The notes under the pieces were generated by a model. It did no database searches and was not told the DNA's origin. It saw only the letters and a list, made by a program, of their open reading frames with translations. This document shows, one piece after another, positions 34,421-47,814 of a stretch of DNA of 60,000 bases (the stretch's first letter is position 1; every line of letters begins with the position of its first letter). The stretch is from assembly GCF_000003815.2 (NCBI RefSeq), contig NC_049980.1:20195743-20255742 (forward strand), given 5' to 3'. This DNA is from Branchiostoma floridae. Its lineage: Eukaryota; Chordata; Leptocardii; Amphioxiformes; Branchiostomatidae. Position numbers and translations under genes: made by a program.

Positions 34421-35289
34421 ACATACACGTCATTCATGATACACCTTCCTTTCATAAGGAATGCAATATGTAACTCTGCTTTGATAATTATGCTATAGCT
34501 TTCTTTTCATCATTGAAATAAAATAAAATACGCTTTGATTTGAAAAATGAACGACTTTTCTATTTTGTTTACTTCTATATATCTATTACTTGATAGGTAT
34601 GGTTTCGATATCCACGTAGGCAAAGATCTTGTTACAATATTCCTTCAAGGTAATGTACATGTACCATCTTTGGCAATACAATGACCGAGACATTGCAAAA
34701 TGTACATAAAGTTTCCATCTACTTTTTGTGGTATTGCGTATGAGTAAAACAAGCAGAGATGCTGCTAGCAATTGCACTGTTTCTTTGAACTAAAGCTTTT
34801 CAACATGTTTGAGATATTCCTGTTACAATCTGTTAAATGACCTTCGCAGCGAATGGCTTCAAAAGTATCCGAAAGAGACGCGACACGCCAATGAAAGTTA
34901 GGGCGCGCCTAGCAATGCTGGTGAGTCCGCGACATAGCGAAGTTCTGCCCTTGTGACTGCAAACTGTTGAGCCAGTGGCTCACAAACATGTAGTAGTCCT
35001 GTCACATTTACGTTACGACGGGTCTACCCAGGGTTTATAGTCAAGGCATCCTTACGACAGTCGTGGATGTATATCGTACAAAACCCAACTGTCTCCGGAA
35101 AACGTTGCCATAGATCCTCGTGGGCGGTCGGTTCTTTCTTCCAGAAGTCCCACCAAAACAATCATACAAAATATGCGACCGCGCCTTACGGCTACCCATG
35201 CACTGCTGAGATTCTATGAGGTGTTAATATCATAATGAATTGGCAAATTCTCACGCCAGTTGACGTCTTGCTGCGGGTAAAAAGATTAT

Positions 35290-35500
35290 TCCTCCAACTC
35301 TCATTTTTCATTTCAAATCCAGGATTGGGCGAGTTGACGCTCCTTGATCCCTTTATCCTAACAGATGGCGGGAATGACGTCCCAGAGCTGATATATCTCA
35401 GCTAATTTTCAGCACGAATGTTGGCCTCCAAAGCTGGTTTCCATCTTTCATTTTGTCCCATTTCGATCGAAATATCTACTTTCTCTTGTTCCTAAACATA
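35290..35500. promoter_or_regulatory. Candidate intergenic regulatory element
   Basis: Holds CAGATGGCGGGAATGACGTC (E-box CAGATG at 35362-35367 and CRE core TGACGTC at 35375-35381), a small inverted repeat AGCTGA...TCAGCT at 35386-35403, then CAGCTAATTTTCAGCACG and CATTTCGATCGAAATATC. Dense, non-repetitive and CpG-retaining. Among the more convincing enhancer-like stretches between the two genes, but untested. Confidence 0.4.
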
Positions 35501-37619
35501 AAGCATGGAAGTTGACATACGAAGAACATATATCTTACGTAGCAGGTATGTGATTAATATCATAACCACAATTTTCAATATGACATCTCTCGAAGTTCTT
35601 TGAACTGTGTAAAATACAAGCTAAGTATGCATAAATGTTGAAACCCCACAATGTTGGGCTATATGCAAACCTTTTTCAAACATAACAACGCCTATTTTTA
35701 TAACCTGTTTGCATATACAAATTCAACGGTCAACGTCGCAGTGTTGTCGTCTAGGGCCACGTGTTTAAAGTAATTGAATCAAATGAAACTGAACAAGCGA
35801 AGTTTGTTCATACGAGCGAAGTTTGTCTGTACAAAGTCAAATACATGTAGTATCAAATTCTGTACATACCACAATTAGACGGAAAATTTCACACGCTTCA
35901 CAGTAAATAGTGACAAAACGGATGAACTCCATATACATGTACAAGTGTGGTTGTGGATTACGTGTATAGGACGTTTTTTCGCCTAGGTTCAGAATGAGGA
36001 ATTCATTGAAAACTTTGTATAGAAACTTCATTAATTAAACGCCATCTATAAATTACTCAGTAGATTTCGTCGATGTTGTATATCAAGTTGGTTGTATATT
36101 GTGTCAGCCGTGTTAGCTGCTAGCTGAATGACATCATGGTAAGACGGATTGCGTAGCTGGTCTTTTATCTAGATAAGGTTGAAAGTTGGTCGGTTTTCTC
36201 GTTATATGCGCTCTGCTACAATATGGATGAATGGGCAAATTTCAATGGAGAAACATTTTATTGAAGACATGTAATAAAAAAAGTTTTTTTTTTACATTTT
36301 CCATGCGCAGACCACATTGATCTTACTGAGTCTCGCTGGCCTTCTATTCTTTGAACGATGTGAAGGATTTCTAATCGCACTCGATTCATGTGTGCGATCT
36401 ACATGTGATTACAGCACACAGCTTAAGACAGATGTTACAATATATTTACGCTGGAACAGAAGATGAGACATACTTTATCTATCTGAATATGACTGTAAAG
36501 CCGAGAAAGTTCCCCAGTACAAGGTCTTTGATCTGCTCACACGAGATCGATGTTGTAAGAGACTGGCGTGTACATACATGATGTAAGTTCTTTCAGTACA
36601 TCAGGATCTAGGCCACTTTTTTAAATAAATGAAGACCTTTATTGCATATCTTTGCCCAACTGAGCGAAGTACAAGCCACAATAACGATAAAACATACATT
36701 GAAAAGTACCATTAGATCTAGTCTAGCATAAACGTTTGGCTCCTTCTCGCTTCTTGGTAATGGTGAAAAATGTAGGATTGTATGTGGTTAAGCTAACACG
36801 CAGGAAGAAAATACATTTTTCAAAGCTACTTTTATGCCTAAAGTTGGGGAATCTACTTTCTATTAAACATAACAGGATATTCCTATCATTGACATACAGT
36901 ACTATTAGTATTATCTACGACGATGTGCACTTCATCGACTGCCGTGTTTGAGGAACGACGTAAACAGGTTATTTGTTCTAGAAGAGTGCATTATTTCAAA
37001 ATTAACTTCGGAAGATTTTTCTTAAAAATTTACGTTGCTCCACGACAGTTCTCATGTTGAAACCTTTGACAATTATTGACGATTATAGACATATGAAAAC
37101 TGTTGACAAAAGTTTTGCGTTGCTAGTTGCTAGTTTATAAAGCGATCTATAACTTATTATAAGAAGATTAACCAGCAGACATCAAACAAGGGAACTACAG
37201 ATTTGTGCGGAGACTTGTTAGAGAAGAACTAATTCTGCGGCGGACTCCACACCTCAGAAGAAATATGTGGGTTGATAACAGGACTTAGAAGTAAATCTCC
37301 CAGTCTCCTTGGTCTGAAGGGGATGCTTTCCGTTAGTTTCTTGCAAAAGAATAGTCTGAGGGATTAAGACGGCTCAGACATTCCACTCCGGGGTTTACAA
37401 AGGCTACGACTCTGCGTCAAGAGTCTGTAAGCCACGGTAGAAAACAAGAGAACACAGGCATGCCTCATGGCCGACGTTGCACCTCACCTGTAACTATATT
37501 GTACTGGACATGCGGCCATTTTGTCCTTGAAGTTGGACAACCAAAGATATTTCTGTAAAAGAAGAGGGGTTGTAGTAAATGCACATCATACATTGGAGCC
37601 TGTAAATATTACATGCGAA

Positions 37620-38340
37620 AAGAGCTCGAATGGTCGTGTTTTTAAAACGCAAGATTGAGCGTTTCAGTCGTTCTCGTAGCTATGGCAACGCACAGCCTCA
37701 CAAGTCTCGCGCATTCCTCGTGCGTGTGCTGTGCAGGGAGCGCGGTTTGGACTGACCTGTCAGAAGACAGAACGCAATGGCGCAAACACACCACGACATT
37801 CCGAGCTTGATTAGCACGCGATTGTTTGCGCTGATGCCGGTGCCAGATAAGACCCCGCCGGCCGGCGCGGCGAGGGAGACGACCCGACGCTCACAGGGCC
37901 TACACCTAAACACTGGCGATGCACAGGCGATACTTTCCCGATAACCGACGTGCCGACCCAAATATGTGGCAACACCGGGAATAACTTCAAGGAGATGTTT
38001 TGGGTTAAAATAACGGATAGAGCCTGTTTTGTTCTCCTTTGTTGTCGAGAAATAGCTATGTTTCCCGCCTCCACCCTGCTCCACCCAGTGCAAGCCCTCT
38101 CTGACACTTTGTAAACGTATCCTTGTTGTCCAAAATAATGCTGGCGCCAAAACTCAAACAACAGCGGAGCCACACAATGGTACGCCGGGCTCGCCGTGCA
38201 CCTGAAGTTCAGATTCCAAGACGGAACAGAATTTCCTGGCGGCCAAGCATGGTTGTGTCACCTCGCGGCCGACCTCTCATACCGCCGGGGTTACGGTAAC
38301 TAGGACCGGGTCTGGCGGTAATGATATCATAATTTGTTGA
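37620..38340. promoter_or_regulatory. CpG-rich block (island-like)
   Basis: Marked CpG and GC enrichment peaking at about 37840-37880 (CCGCCGGCCGGCGCGGCGAG). A 150-codon frame (37698-38150, -) and an overlapping 120-codon frame are open here but match nothing and can be explained by high GC. Could be an unannotated promoter, an enhancer, or a GC-rich repeat. No initiator or downstream exon was seen. Confidence 0.4.
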
Positions 38341-38693
38341 CAGAGTCAAGATAAACTTAACAAGCATCCCTTACGCACATCACCAATTAAACACTTCACA
38401 CGATGGGCATTTACTCAAGAAGCAAAGGGGCTGGGAAAGTCCAAGTTAGGTCATTTTACCAGAACACGGGACAACTGCACGTACAAGCAATAGTGACGTG
38501 ATGCTTGGCTGTCTGTGGTCTGCAGAGGACGGCCCTGATATCGACTGGTGGCCGGTAGGTTATCTCCAAGCAGATGAACAGTTCATTGGCCTATTTCTGT
38601 ATATGTCTCTTGTCTCGCATACGTCTTTGGTGAAGTAGTATTTTAGCTAGCCTGGTATCCATCCATGGTAGCTATCGACGAACCTTTGCCATT

Positions 38694-38872
38694 NNNNNNN
38701 NNNNNNNNNNNNNNNNNNNNNNNNNNNNNNNNNNNNNNNNNNNNNNNNNNNNNNNNNNNNNNNNNNNNNNNNNNNNNNNNNNNNNNNNNNNNNNNNNNNN
38801 NNNNNNNNNNNNNNNNNNNNNNNNNNNNNNNNNNNNNNNNNNNNNNNNNNNNNNNNNNNNNNNNNNNNNNNN
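38694..38872. other. Assembly gap (179 N)
   Basis: A run of 179 unknown bases. The left flank TAGCCTGGTATCCATCCATG has the look of a repeat terminus, so the gap may hold a repetitive element. Confidence 0.99.
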
Positions 38873-39388
38873 TCTTCACGCCCTAGAACAAACAAACGGG
38901 TGCGGGGGCTGCCGCACATCATGTTCATTCAAGTATTCCGGCCTTCTCCTCTTATTGAGGTTTAACAAGGCCGTTATATAACACTCTTGGTTGAAAGGAT
39001 CCACGAGTCCGGATCTATACTAAGTCAGACACAAGATAGAAACACCGGCGAGTATCTGATAGTATTAGAAACAGAGCCGTTTATATTTGGATTACAGTAT
39101 TGTGACAACTTGACGAACATTTGTTGCAAAATACACCGTTGTTTTCTGAGGCAAAAAGTAAAGGACTGGATTACGTCTTCTCAAAGTAACGATAGCTTGA
39201 ATCTCTACCTCTTATACTGATCAGATGACTTCTTAAGTTCTATAGCTGTGCCCCATATCTAACTGGAGATCGTTATCTCGAATTGAATTGTTCATTTTCT
39301 TGTGCATTTTCTTTTTTCTATGCATTTTCTGTTTCCCTTACATTTATTCTTTTTATTACTCTTTCATTTCTCTTTGTCGTTTTTTTCT

Positions 39389-39445
39389 TAACTTCCTTCC
39401 TTCTTTCTTTCCTTCTTTCTCTCCCTTTCTTTCTTTGTTTCTCTT
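39389..39445. repeat. Polypyrimidine (CTTT/CCTT)n tract
   Basis: Low-complexity C/T run responsible for the hydrophobic open frames at 39283-39536. Confidence 0.85.
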
Positions 39446-39541
39446 ACTTGTTGGTTTTGACTTTGATACCTGTATCATGTTTTCCCCTTGCCGCCGTCTG
39501 CCTCTTCAAGGATATTACATGACGAAAGTTATATAGAGTGT

Positions 39542-39564
39542 CACAATTGGTCTCACCAATTGTG
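39542..39564. repeat. Short perfect hairpin, 10-bp arms
   Basis: CACAATTGGT, loop CTC, ACCAATTGTG. It ends about 24 bases before an assembly gap, so it may be part of a repeat interrupted there. Confidence 0.8.
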
Positions 39565-39587
39565 GCATTGATGAGCAAGCCTACTCT

Positions 39588-39687
39588 NNNNNNNNNNNNN
39601 NNNNNNNNNNNNNNNNNNNNNNNNNNNNNNNNNNNNNNNNNNNNNNNNNNNNNNNNNNNNNNNNNNNNNNNNNNNNNNNNNNNNNNN
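39588..39687. other. Assembly gap (100 N)
   Basis: A run of 100 unknown bases. Both flanks contain GCAAGCCTACTCT/AGAGTAGAGCAAGCCCAC-like words, hinting at an inverted repeat across the gap. Confidence 0.99.
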
Positions 39688-41029
39688 GCTTGGAGAGTAG
39701 AGCAAGCCCACTTTTCATGTGTCCTTTGCTCCTGTAACATCAAGTTGTATTATGCCTGCAGAGTTTCCATAGTTCGTTCTTTTGAGTGAACCACTTCTTT
39801 GGAGATATCTATGTAGGTCTGTACTAATCTATATAATGCGTCTCATGTTCCAGAATCGGGATCTCGACAAAAATCTCTTCACGCTGGGATGAATATTTAT
39901 TAAATGAACTTCAAACCTTTCAGTACTTTTGGGGTATAGTAGAACAGTTGGTCTACTTTAAAAAAAGTGGAAAGCGGAAGGTTTATCGGCGGGATACACT
40001 TTTGCAACTTTGCAAATTTTACCCATAGTAATAGGTTAAAGGTCAAAAAAGAATACAACGACCTGTACAAGGTCACGTTCACTTTTGATCGATCTCTAAC
40101 AGTAAAGGTAGTGTCACATTCGCCGTGCGGTTATTCTAGTGGTAGGATTTTCATTGAGGCTGTGATGGAACCGACTGTTGTCACAGATCTAAGACAATCC
40201 TTTTCATCACAAGACAGCTGTGCGACATTCACGACAAAATGCCCTGAATTTCACGTGTTGTTGCCCTGTTGTATGTCGAATGTGGAGACCCTACAACAAG
40301 CGTTTTGCTGAACTTCATTCATCATGGGGAGCAAATAAGAGTTGTGCTTGCAACTTGGACTTTTGTCCCACACAGAGGTAAAAAGCACCTGCCTAATCTT
40401 CAAGTATCTGTGGAAGGCAACGCCTCTGTATTTTCTGAAGTTAACATGACACAATCTCTCCCCTACACATCCACGTAATGACTAGCAAAGCAAGTACCTG
40501 GGTGTATCGCGTGCACCAAAGCACACGTGACAAGAGATGGATATAAGGAGAAAGGAAAGCAGGAGCGTCGTTCACGTTTTCATGTTGGAGGAAAAGACAG
40601 AAAAGAACATGCAGATGGGGAAGGAAATGAAGGAAGGAAGAAAACTGAAAACAGGGTGTGATCGGGAAAGGTATGGGAGATTGAGCTTGCTATGTTGTTG
40701 CCGTCATTCTCAAGAGAGAGCTCCCTCCCAGCAAAGAAGCAGTGATACCAAATGCTACTGTGGCGTATGGCACAACTAGGCATACCTACAGGCCTGTAAT
40801 GTTACCGGTCATGATCTGGCAATGAATCGTGTGCCACGCTCTATCTCTAAAACAGTGTACGTTGAACGTGTATATATACTGTCCCTTTATCTCAAAGCTC
40901 CCATACTTTGGGGAGAAGATGAGGCATGTGGAATAGGTTTAAACATATTCCCTGCCCATGGAGCGCATTGTTGATGTCGAACATTGATGATGAGCATTCG
41001 TTTCTAGATTTTTTTAAAAACTTACTCTA

Positions 41030-41300
41030 CCGGCGGATCCGCGCACAGAGAGAATCCCCAAGGCAATAGTGTGGTAAATTCCGCTTCAGTCTCTAATAAA
41101 TTATTACCAAGTTAATGGACCCGATGTTGGGCTCAGGAGACGACCCAAATGTGGTGCCGTGGGGGGACCGTGTCCGCTGGGAGCCCGGGCTTGCTTTGAG
41201 AGCGCTCGCCGGTGAAACGTCGCCGAGCGCTAATGGATTTTTACCCTATCGAGAATACATTTAACCACGTCTGCTCCCGACTCGCTGCCGCACATACATT
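41030..41300. promoter_or_regulatory. CpG-rich candidate regulatory element
   Basis: GC-rich block including GGGAGCCCGGGCTTGC, AGAGCGCTCGCCGGTG and CGCCGAGCGCTAATGG, with TAAT cores at its edges (GTTAATGG, CTAATGG). No open frame of note. Composition-based call. Confidence 0.32.
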
Positions 41301-41904
41301 GTAATGTTGACGCTTTTCTAGACACACAACTGCAAGTTCGACTACTGTACTCACTGACTCATAGTTTCCTTATTCATATTATTCATATAGCAAGATAAGG
41401 CTACAATGGTGAGATTTTTGCGTGGATTGACAATTTCTTTCTGTTTGATGGGTAAATGCTCTACTCAGTCTGCCCATGCTCCCATCATGTTGTTTAACCA
41501 TCCTGCAATAATCTTCACATCATCTTTACATACATGCGCAAATAATCATAATGGTAATGAGAGGAACTGAATTGTTGTGGGTTGCTCTTGACAGGGACAC
41601 ATGTATACTGTATGCCTGTGTCTCTGGCCATCTTTCGCTTCAGGAGACGTAATAAATCGGGACTTGCTAATCTGCGGTTCACCCTTGAATCTAATGACAA
41701 CAAATTACTGGCATTAAATGTGTTAGAAGGTCCCACCATAGAGGCAAGATTTCACCCGATGATACTCGTTTTCGACCTTAAACTCAGCGACAAGACATAT
41801 TATTTATTCTACATCTAACGTTAACGTATCATCAAATGGTTTCCACATTTCTTCTGCGTATGGAGCGGTCACCTGTGTAGCTAATCTGAGGCTCGTACAC
41901 AAGT

Positions 41905-42064
41905 AATCTCTAAGAAGAACCTGCGTTAGCATACGGAATAAGGTAACGTTGTATAGTATCAAAAGCTGGCAAAGAAGTGTAGCAAGCCCAGGAGTCGGTG
42001 GCGGATGACCACTCCTTTGCCAGCTTTAACTATTTTATGCCACCGTAGGATCTACTTGGAGATT
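41905..42064. mobile_element. Foldback/MITE-like element, 160 bp
   Basis: The right arm (42012-42064: CACTCCTTTGCCAGCTTTAA, TTATGCC, GTAGGATCTACTTGGAGATT) is the reverse complement, with divergence, of the left arm (AATCTCTAAGAAGAACCTGC, TCAAAAGCTGGCAAAGAAGT). A one-armed relative is at 34328-34420. No coding capacity. Confidence 0.7.
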
Positions 42065-43554
42065 AGTACAAAAGAGTTATTAAAGATGAGCTCCTTAAAA
42101 GATGATATCTTTGAAACACGCCAACCACATGTAAGTCTGTAGTATACACCTGTGTTCCCAATAGACTAAGATGACAGGTGCCTAAGGCTTACTTGTTTAT
42201 GATCGCAGGAATAGAACGACTCTATTGACGCGACCGCAAGTTCTGGTGAAACGACTCCTGATCATCTTCAAACGGCGACGTCCTTTGTTAACCTTCAGAG
42301 TACGCCGTCAACAAATAAAGACACCAAATCTAATGCAGAGTGGATAAAGCCCAAACCGGTGTAATTTTGCTGCTTGCAATTAACGAAATTGGTGCGGTAT
42401 TTTGGATCGGTTTGTGGGGAAAAGAAGCACCGCTCTGTCAAACAAACATCAAACCCACAAAAAAGAGACAGTCGTGTGTGTAGTCACCACACCGCATCAA
42501 CCTTCAAAGATGAAAATCCCATTTCTGAAATGGAGTCTGCTTCCGACTTCCGTTTATCATGGTTAACTCTTTTTATTACGGAGAAAAGATGAAAAGACAT
42601 AGAAAAATAATGAAAATGAAAACAGTTGCTACTCATTTTGCGGTGTTATTGTACAATCTGTCCTTTCATCTTTCACACGTACATCTCGGAACATTGTTTT
42701 GTTTTCCCCAGACGTCGACGCTAGGACAGATGTCCGGAGGGACCGTACGAAATACAATTGTCTGCCCAAAATAACGCCCCAACTCACGCGTGGACTCCCG
42801 TGGGTACACCGTCCCACTGATCTCCGCTGGATTAAATATGAGCTCCGTTAGAGAATATTATTTTCCGCGTAGTTTGAAATTGCTTCATATCATTTCGCTA
42901 ATTCGTCCCCGAAGACACCCGTTCTTGTCCGTGTAAAGATGGATGGTTTACGTTTGACCCAAAAATTGTTCCACCTCACAATAGAGAAGGAGTTTCCGTA
43001 TGCAGAGCACCGCACACTCATCTCGTGTATGACAATCGAAGTAAATATGATAGGTGAGGTGTTGGGTTACTTTTAATACTATTCACACATGAATATAAAA
43101 CCGTGATTTGCTATAAACACAAAAGATACAATCTGGACGCTCTTGAGCACACAGCCTTTACACAAAAGGAAACAATGTCAGGTTTTCGTTGTATCTTGAA
43201 TGTGCTGTACAATAAGTTTATCTATAACGTTAGCTACGGACGAGAAATTTCGAAATTCACCAATCAGATGGGACGTGACAATTGTACGTTACGACAAGTA
43301 CAGTAATTCTCAAAAATCAAAAACATTTCGACCTTTTCACCTCGAACATGACATTCGCTATTCGCCAGCTAATATTTCTCTGTGAATGACGTAAGTACAT
43401 GCAACGTTACCAGGACTACCGCTTGGTAGGTGACGAAAGTTCAGCGTCCTCTCTCATACTGTACAGTGAAAGTAGACGGTAAAAGTAGATGGTATGGCCA
43501 TCTCTGAGACTTTAGCTTGCAAGGTAGCTAAGGCCCACATATCCAGCCAAACAC

Positions 43555-43725
43555 AGTGGGTCACCCCCACTCATCTCATTGTGTTGGGTTCTTTTACGTG
43601 CAGAGGTTGTATCTTGACTGTCCACCGGCTTTATGTCCCCATCCGAAAGGACGGTGAGACTCTTCTCCAGCCATGCCCAGGCCCGAACAAGAACCCAAGC
43701 AGCTGGCTCCACGGAATTTGAACGA
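43555..43725. repeat. Interspersed repeat with 'CCCCATCCGAAAGGACGG' motif
   Basis: GGGTTCTTTTACGTGCAGAG, ACCGGCTTTATGTCCCCATC and CCGAAAGGACGGTGAGAC form a string I associate with a repeat common in invertebrate genomes. It is followed by CCACGGAATTTGAACGAGAT, a decayed tRNA B-box-like word on the opposite strand. Assigned from memory of the pattern, so treat as tentative. Confidence 0.4.
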
Positions 43726-44382
43726 GATGCGGCTAGAACTTAGAAGCAGAGTGTATAGCCCTCTACCCAATGTGGACACGACTCTCACAGTAACGGTCGC
43801 CAACTCTGCCTCCTTTTGTTTCCATTTTGTAATTCAATCTCGCATCAGTCCCGACTGCCTTGATAAGATACGGTATTGGGAAAACGATCATGAGAGTGGC
43901 GGGAATCGATGGGACACAGACCACGTGTCGTTCTGCAGGTAGCAGAGAATACCGGTGTGGGCAGGTGGTGGCCTGCTGCCTAGTGCTACCTGCTTTTGGT
44001 ACCCAAAAAATACGCTCAACGCACGCACCATTTAGGCACAATTAAAGTATAAAGTAAACAGAGTAGACAAACAATGCATAATATGAAAGAAGGATGTGTA
44101 TGAAGATATACAAAATGCTATAGAATCCCTTCAGCAATGATGTAAGCAGCGGGGCCGGGTACTTTGTGTACATATTTACAACGGAAAATGCATATCTGAT
44201 GAAAAAAGAGACGAAAAATCATAACAATTAACGAAGGATATTTACATATAAGGTGGGGCCCTTAATATCCTTCTTGTGAACTTTGAGCAAAGCACCGCAT
44301 GTTGTTTAAACATGGCTAATAGGACTTTGATTGACTTTTACTAGTTTGTCGGTGAGGTAAAAGCTATTGGTTACTCTATCTT

Positions 44383-44484
<102 letters not shown>

Positions 44485-44799
44485 AGGAGCAGCTTCCTAT
44501 CCTCTTACGTCAAGATAGCGAAGTGAATCGTACAGCAAACATATTAGATTAAAATCGTCGCATCGCCACAGGTAACTTCACTATTTAAACATGTTTACAC
44601 AATCTCAATCTATACATATAGACATACACACTGCCAGTTGATAAAAACGTATAAGAAAGAGATTCATTAACATAATAACATGAGACCTCTTGCTGGAACT
44701 GCAACCTTACAAATGTAACCCCTTAAAATCGAAATCTCATTTTTGCGTACTCAGTGAAGGTGTGGTGTGCCAAGTCAGAATAAGGAAGGGGAGAAACGG

Positions 44800-44996
44800 T
44801 AGCCTCCACAACAGGCTTTTTGTTGGGTTATTTTTGCTTGTTTTGTGCTGTTTTTGACTGAATATCAGTACTGACTGCGTCCTGATTTTCTATAGTCGCC
44901 CAGCCTACACTATTAGCAGCCCATACTGACATTCAATAAGAAAATAGCACACGGTAACACCCAAAAAGCCCACCCAAAAGCCTGCTATGGAGGCTA
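44800..44996. mobile_element. TIR element, 197 bp
   Basis: The left end TAGCCTCCACAACAGGCTTT and the right end AAAAGCCTGCTATGGAGGCTA are imperfect reverse complements, extending inwards through TTGTTGGGTT / ACCCAAAAAGCCCACCC. The interior is non-coding. No second copy in the window. Confidence 0.7.
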
Positions 44997-46599
44997 TAAC
45001 ATTTCCCGTCTTGTCTCCAACTTCTACTGAAGCAGAAGGGATAATCAGCTTTATCTTAAGACTTTCGTCCTGCCGTTTTTGTTGTAACGATCACAGGACT
45101 GTCAACACCGTCGCGGTGTTAAGCTCAAAACACAATATTTGCGGACTCGTTTTAGTAGGATCATGAAATACACCTTTTGAAGGTGATTATTGTGTCCAGG
45201 ATTCAAATCGTGTCCGTTAGTGACGTTTTCTCAGAGTGTGATTTAGTCGCTATCTTAAAGTGGGTCCCGCTCCGACTTCCTTTGTGTCCATCCATACTAC
45301 TTTACTTACTTCTGACCAAGGAGGTTTCTCCACATAACCTCCTTGTTCTGATATTGCGAAGTTATGTCCACATCTCCCTCTCTTTTACCTTTTCGCGCCA
45401 ATCTCTTCGATTCATATGCATATATGCCGTGTCCGCTGGTCCTCATTTGCCTTCTTCCTTTACCTGTCTATCTGTTTCCAACCGCCACCTCCCCACACTC
45501 TTGGTGTATTCTGATGTTCCTTCTCATCCCAGCACTTTTGTCCTCTTTCAAATTCAAATGCCGTGTGATGAAATTCCTAATAATGTCATGTTTATAGCGT
45601 ATGTTTCATACTTGAGTTATTGTTTGTCATTTGCATTTCTGAAACCCATCTCGAAAGAAAGTTATTTGTTGGATGTGTGCCAAAACAATATCTGTTTTAT
45701 CATTTTTTCATTAACGTTCAAAAGTCGGTTGATCGTCAAGCATCGCTTTGAAAAGACACAAAGCGTGTAAACCAAGTATTTATTAGCACATCAAAGCGAT
45801 GGATAAATGCTGTACGTTTATAGGGCCTGGTCACATTCCTCGTTCGATAGGTTTACGGCAGCAAACTGAAGATGATATTTGTGACAGTCGTACATACGTC
45901 GTACCAAAGTCAGTTCTCTTCTTGTGACAGAAAAAAATGCCATAGATCCTTGCTAACTGCCGACGGCCGTTTCAGTCAAAGCCTTGCTGAAAACCACACT
46001 ACAAAAAGATTCGTTAACCTCTTTGGTCCGACGAATGTGGCCACTTCTAATGCATGAAGCAGTCCTAGCAATGACTCTCAATTTATTAGCCTCTGAAGTG
46101 GTGTGTTTATTTATGTGACTGGTTGTGTGTGTGTTTGCTTTGAACAAAGAAGGCTCGCCTTTTAACTGTTGACATTTTGTCTTCCATCTGCTTACGCGTT
46201 TATGTTGTTACTGTGTAGAATAACCCTACTCTGCCGTTACTCCCGTTTTTATCACGCCATAATAACGTGCTAACATAACATAACGTCCTCACGCGAACAG
46301 AGGTTTTACTGCGTACTGCATACAAAAAAAAAACAGAGGACGCAGATTTTTATCGGTATCTTTGCAATATATGGACAGGCTAGAGCCAAGTTTGAAGATA
46401 TTTTCACCCAGCTGAAATGTTGAGGAGTTACTAATGCAAGTTCAGTTGTTCGTGATGATTGTACGTGTAGACGGTGTTATATGGTTGTTTGTGGTCTTAT
46501 GGGTACCATGGTGCACAGGTAGAACCCTATCTCTGAACCCTAGCTGCCAGGAACGGTTCAGAGACGTTTAGAAGCCAGGGTTGTGGTTTTGTTTATTCG

Positions 46600-46830
46600 T
46601 GTCCGCCACTGCCCACAGAAGGTAACGGATGGGTGTTCTATCTCATGCACGTCGCGCGGGATGTGTAGATGTCGTCTGCAGAGGTAAAACTTGTTTCAGG
46701 GTTGAGCGGGATTCACGCGAAACCGCCATCCATCATGGGGGTGCCGAGCGGGGCGGCGCCAAACTTGCCTCCTCGCCATGAATTATTGACGAAGCTCGGC
46801 GGCAACACGACACGTTAGCGCGGTGAGGAC
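46600..46830. promoter_or_regulatory. Candidate regulatory element downstream of Islet
   Basis: CpG-rich block with CGCGAAACCGCCATCCATCA, CGAGCGGGGCGGCGCC and CGCCATGAATTATTGACGAA, the last a homeodomain-type word. Unique and non-coding by inspection. Word and composition call. Confidence 0.33.
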
Positions 46831-47814
46831 CTACTGAGCATTACCTGGGTAAACCAGGTCACTCTCTGCACACCTGACCACCTCTCTATACCCGGGTGGA
46901 ACGGTCATGACGACAAACCCACGGGAATCTAGGATTTCAGGGGGAAAGCCTTCTTTGTTACGTTGTTTCAGACAGCGGTATGAAGCCAAACACCATTGTT
47001 AGCTACTATGCCCCCAATTTTTCCGCATTCGCTTGACAAAAAGAACAACGAATTATACTATCGTGAATACAGGAAATACATCGATTGATTTACTGCTGAA
47101 CAAATGTTGATGGGTTAGTTTTTCGGGTCAATTATTTTTCATCTCATAACATTTCTGGGGACCGTGTCACATCAAACTATAGCGAGGTCATGTGCGGATA
47201 GGAAAAACAACATGTATATTTTCATCCCTGAATAGCATCTTAAACTTTACTATGAGTATTTACCGAAAACAAAAGAAATCGATCGAAAAATTGCCCTTCC
47301 TGTTCAAATTCTGCCGTCGTTTCTTTGTCTTCATGTATGTTGTTGTTTGTTGTGTTTTTGTTTCGTTAAATACGTTGTTAAAATTACACCACACACAAAA
47401 TTTGTACATGGTCGCGGTTTAAGAGCTACTTGTTTGTAAACAATACGTATGGAACATCATGTGATTTTCTTTGTTTTGCTCTGTGCAGACAGAACATTAT
47501 CATCGCTCTATACCGTATATCACATGTCAAAGACATTTGTAATCCCATCTGACTATAAACTAAGTATAGACTTGACAATTCAAGTGCTATTTTCTGTAAC
47601 ATACAACAAAAATTCAATCTTGAAATTTTCATGCGCCGCAATGTACGACTGTATCTGAATACCAGATGAGAATTGAATGCTATTTTTCTCGTGTGTGTCT
47701 AGAGAATATTAGCACTTATTTTCTAGCTTTGTTCTTGTCACTAGACCCGACTTTTCCTCTGTACTCCTTTCCTGCACGTCTGTTCCCTAAGACACCCCGA
47801 TCTCTGCCAACCCT

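Noticed and set aside
37698-38173. 150- and 120-codon overlapping frames (-)
   Set aside because: Both fall in a CpG-rich block where stop codons are rare; the proteins are unrecognised and of arbitrary composition.
39283-39536. Hydrophobic 79-82-codon frames resembling a membrane protein
   Set aside because: Result of the CTTT/CCTT pyrimidine tract, giving Phe/Ser/Leu runs in every forward frame.
45177-45770. Longest open frame in the region between the genes, 197 codons (+)
   Set aside because: Rich in Ser, Leu, Phe and Pro because the strand is pyrimidine-rich. No motif or family recognised, no promoter or splice context. One frame of this length is expected by chance in 60 kb.
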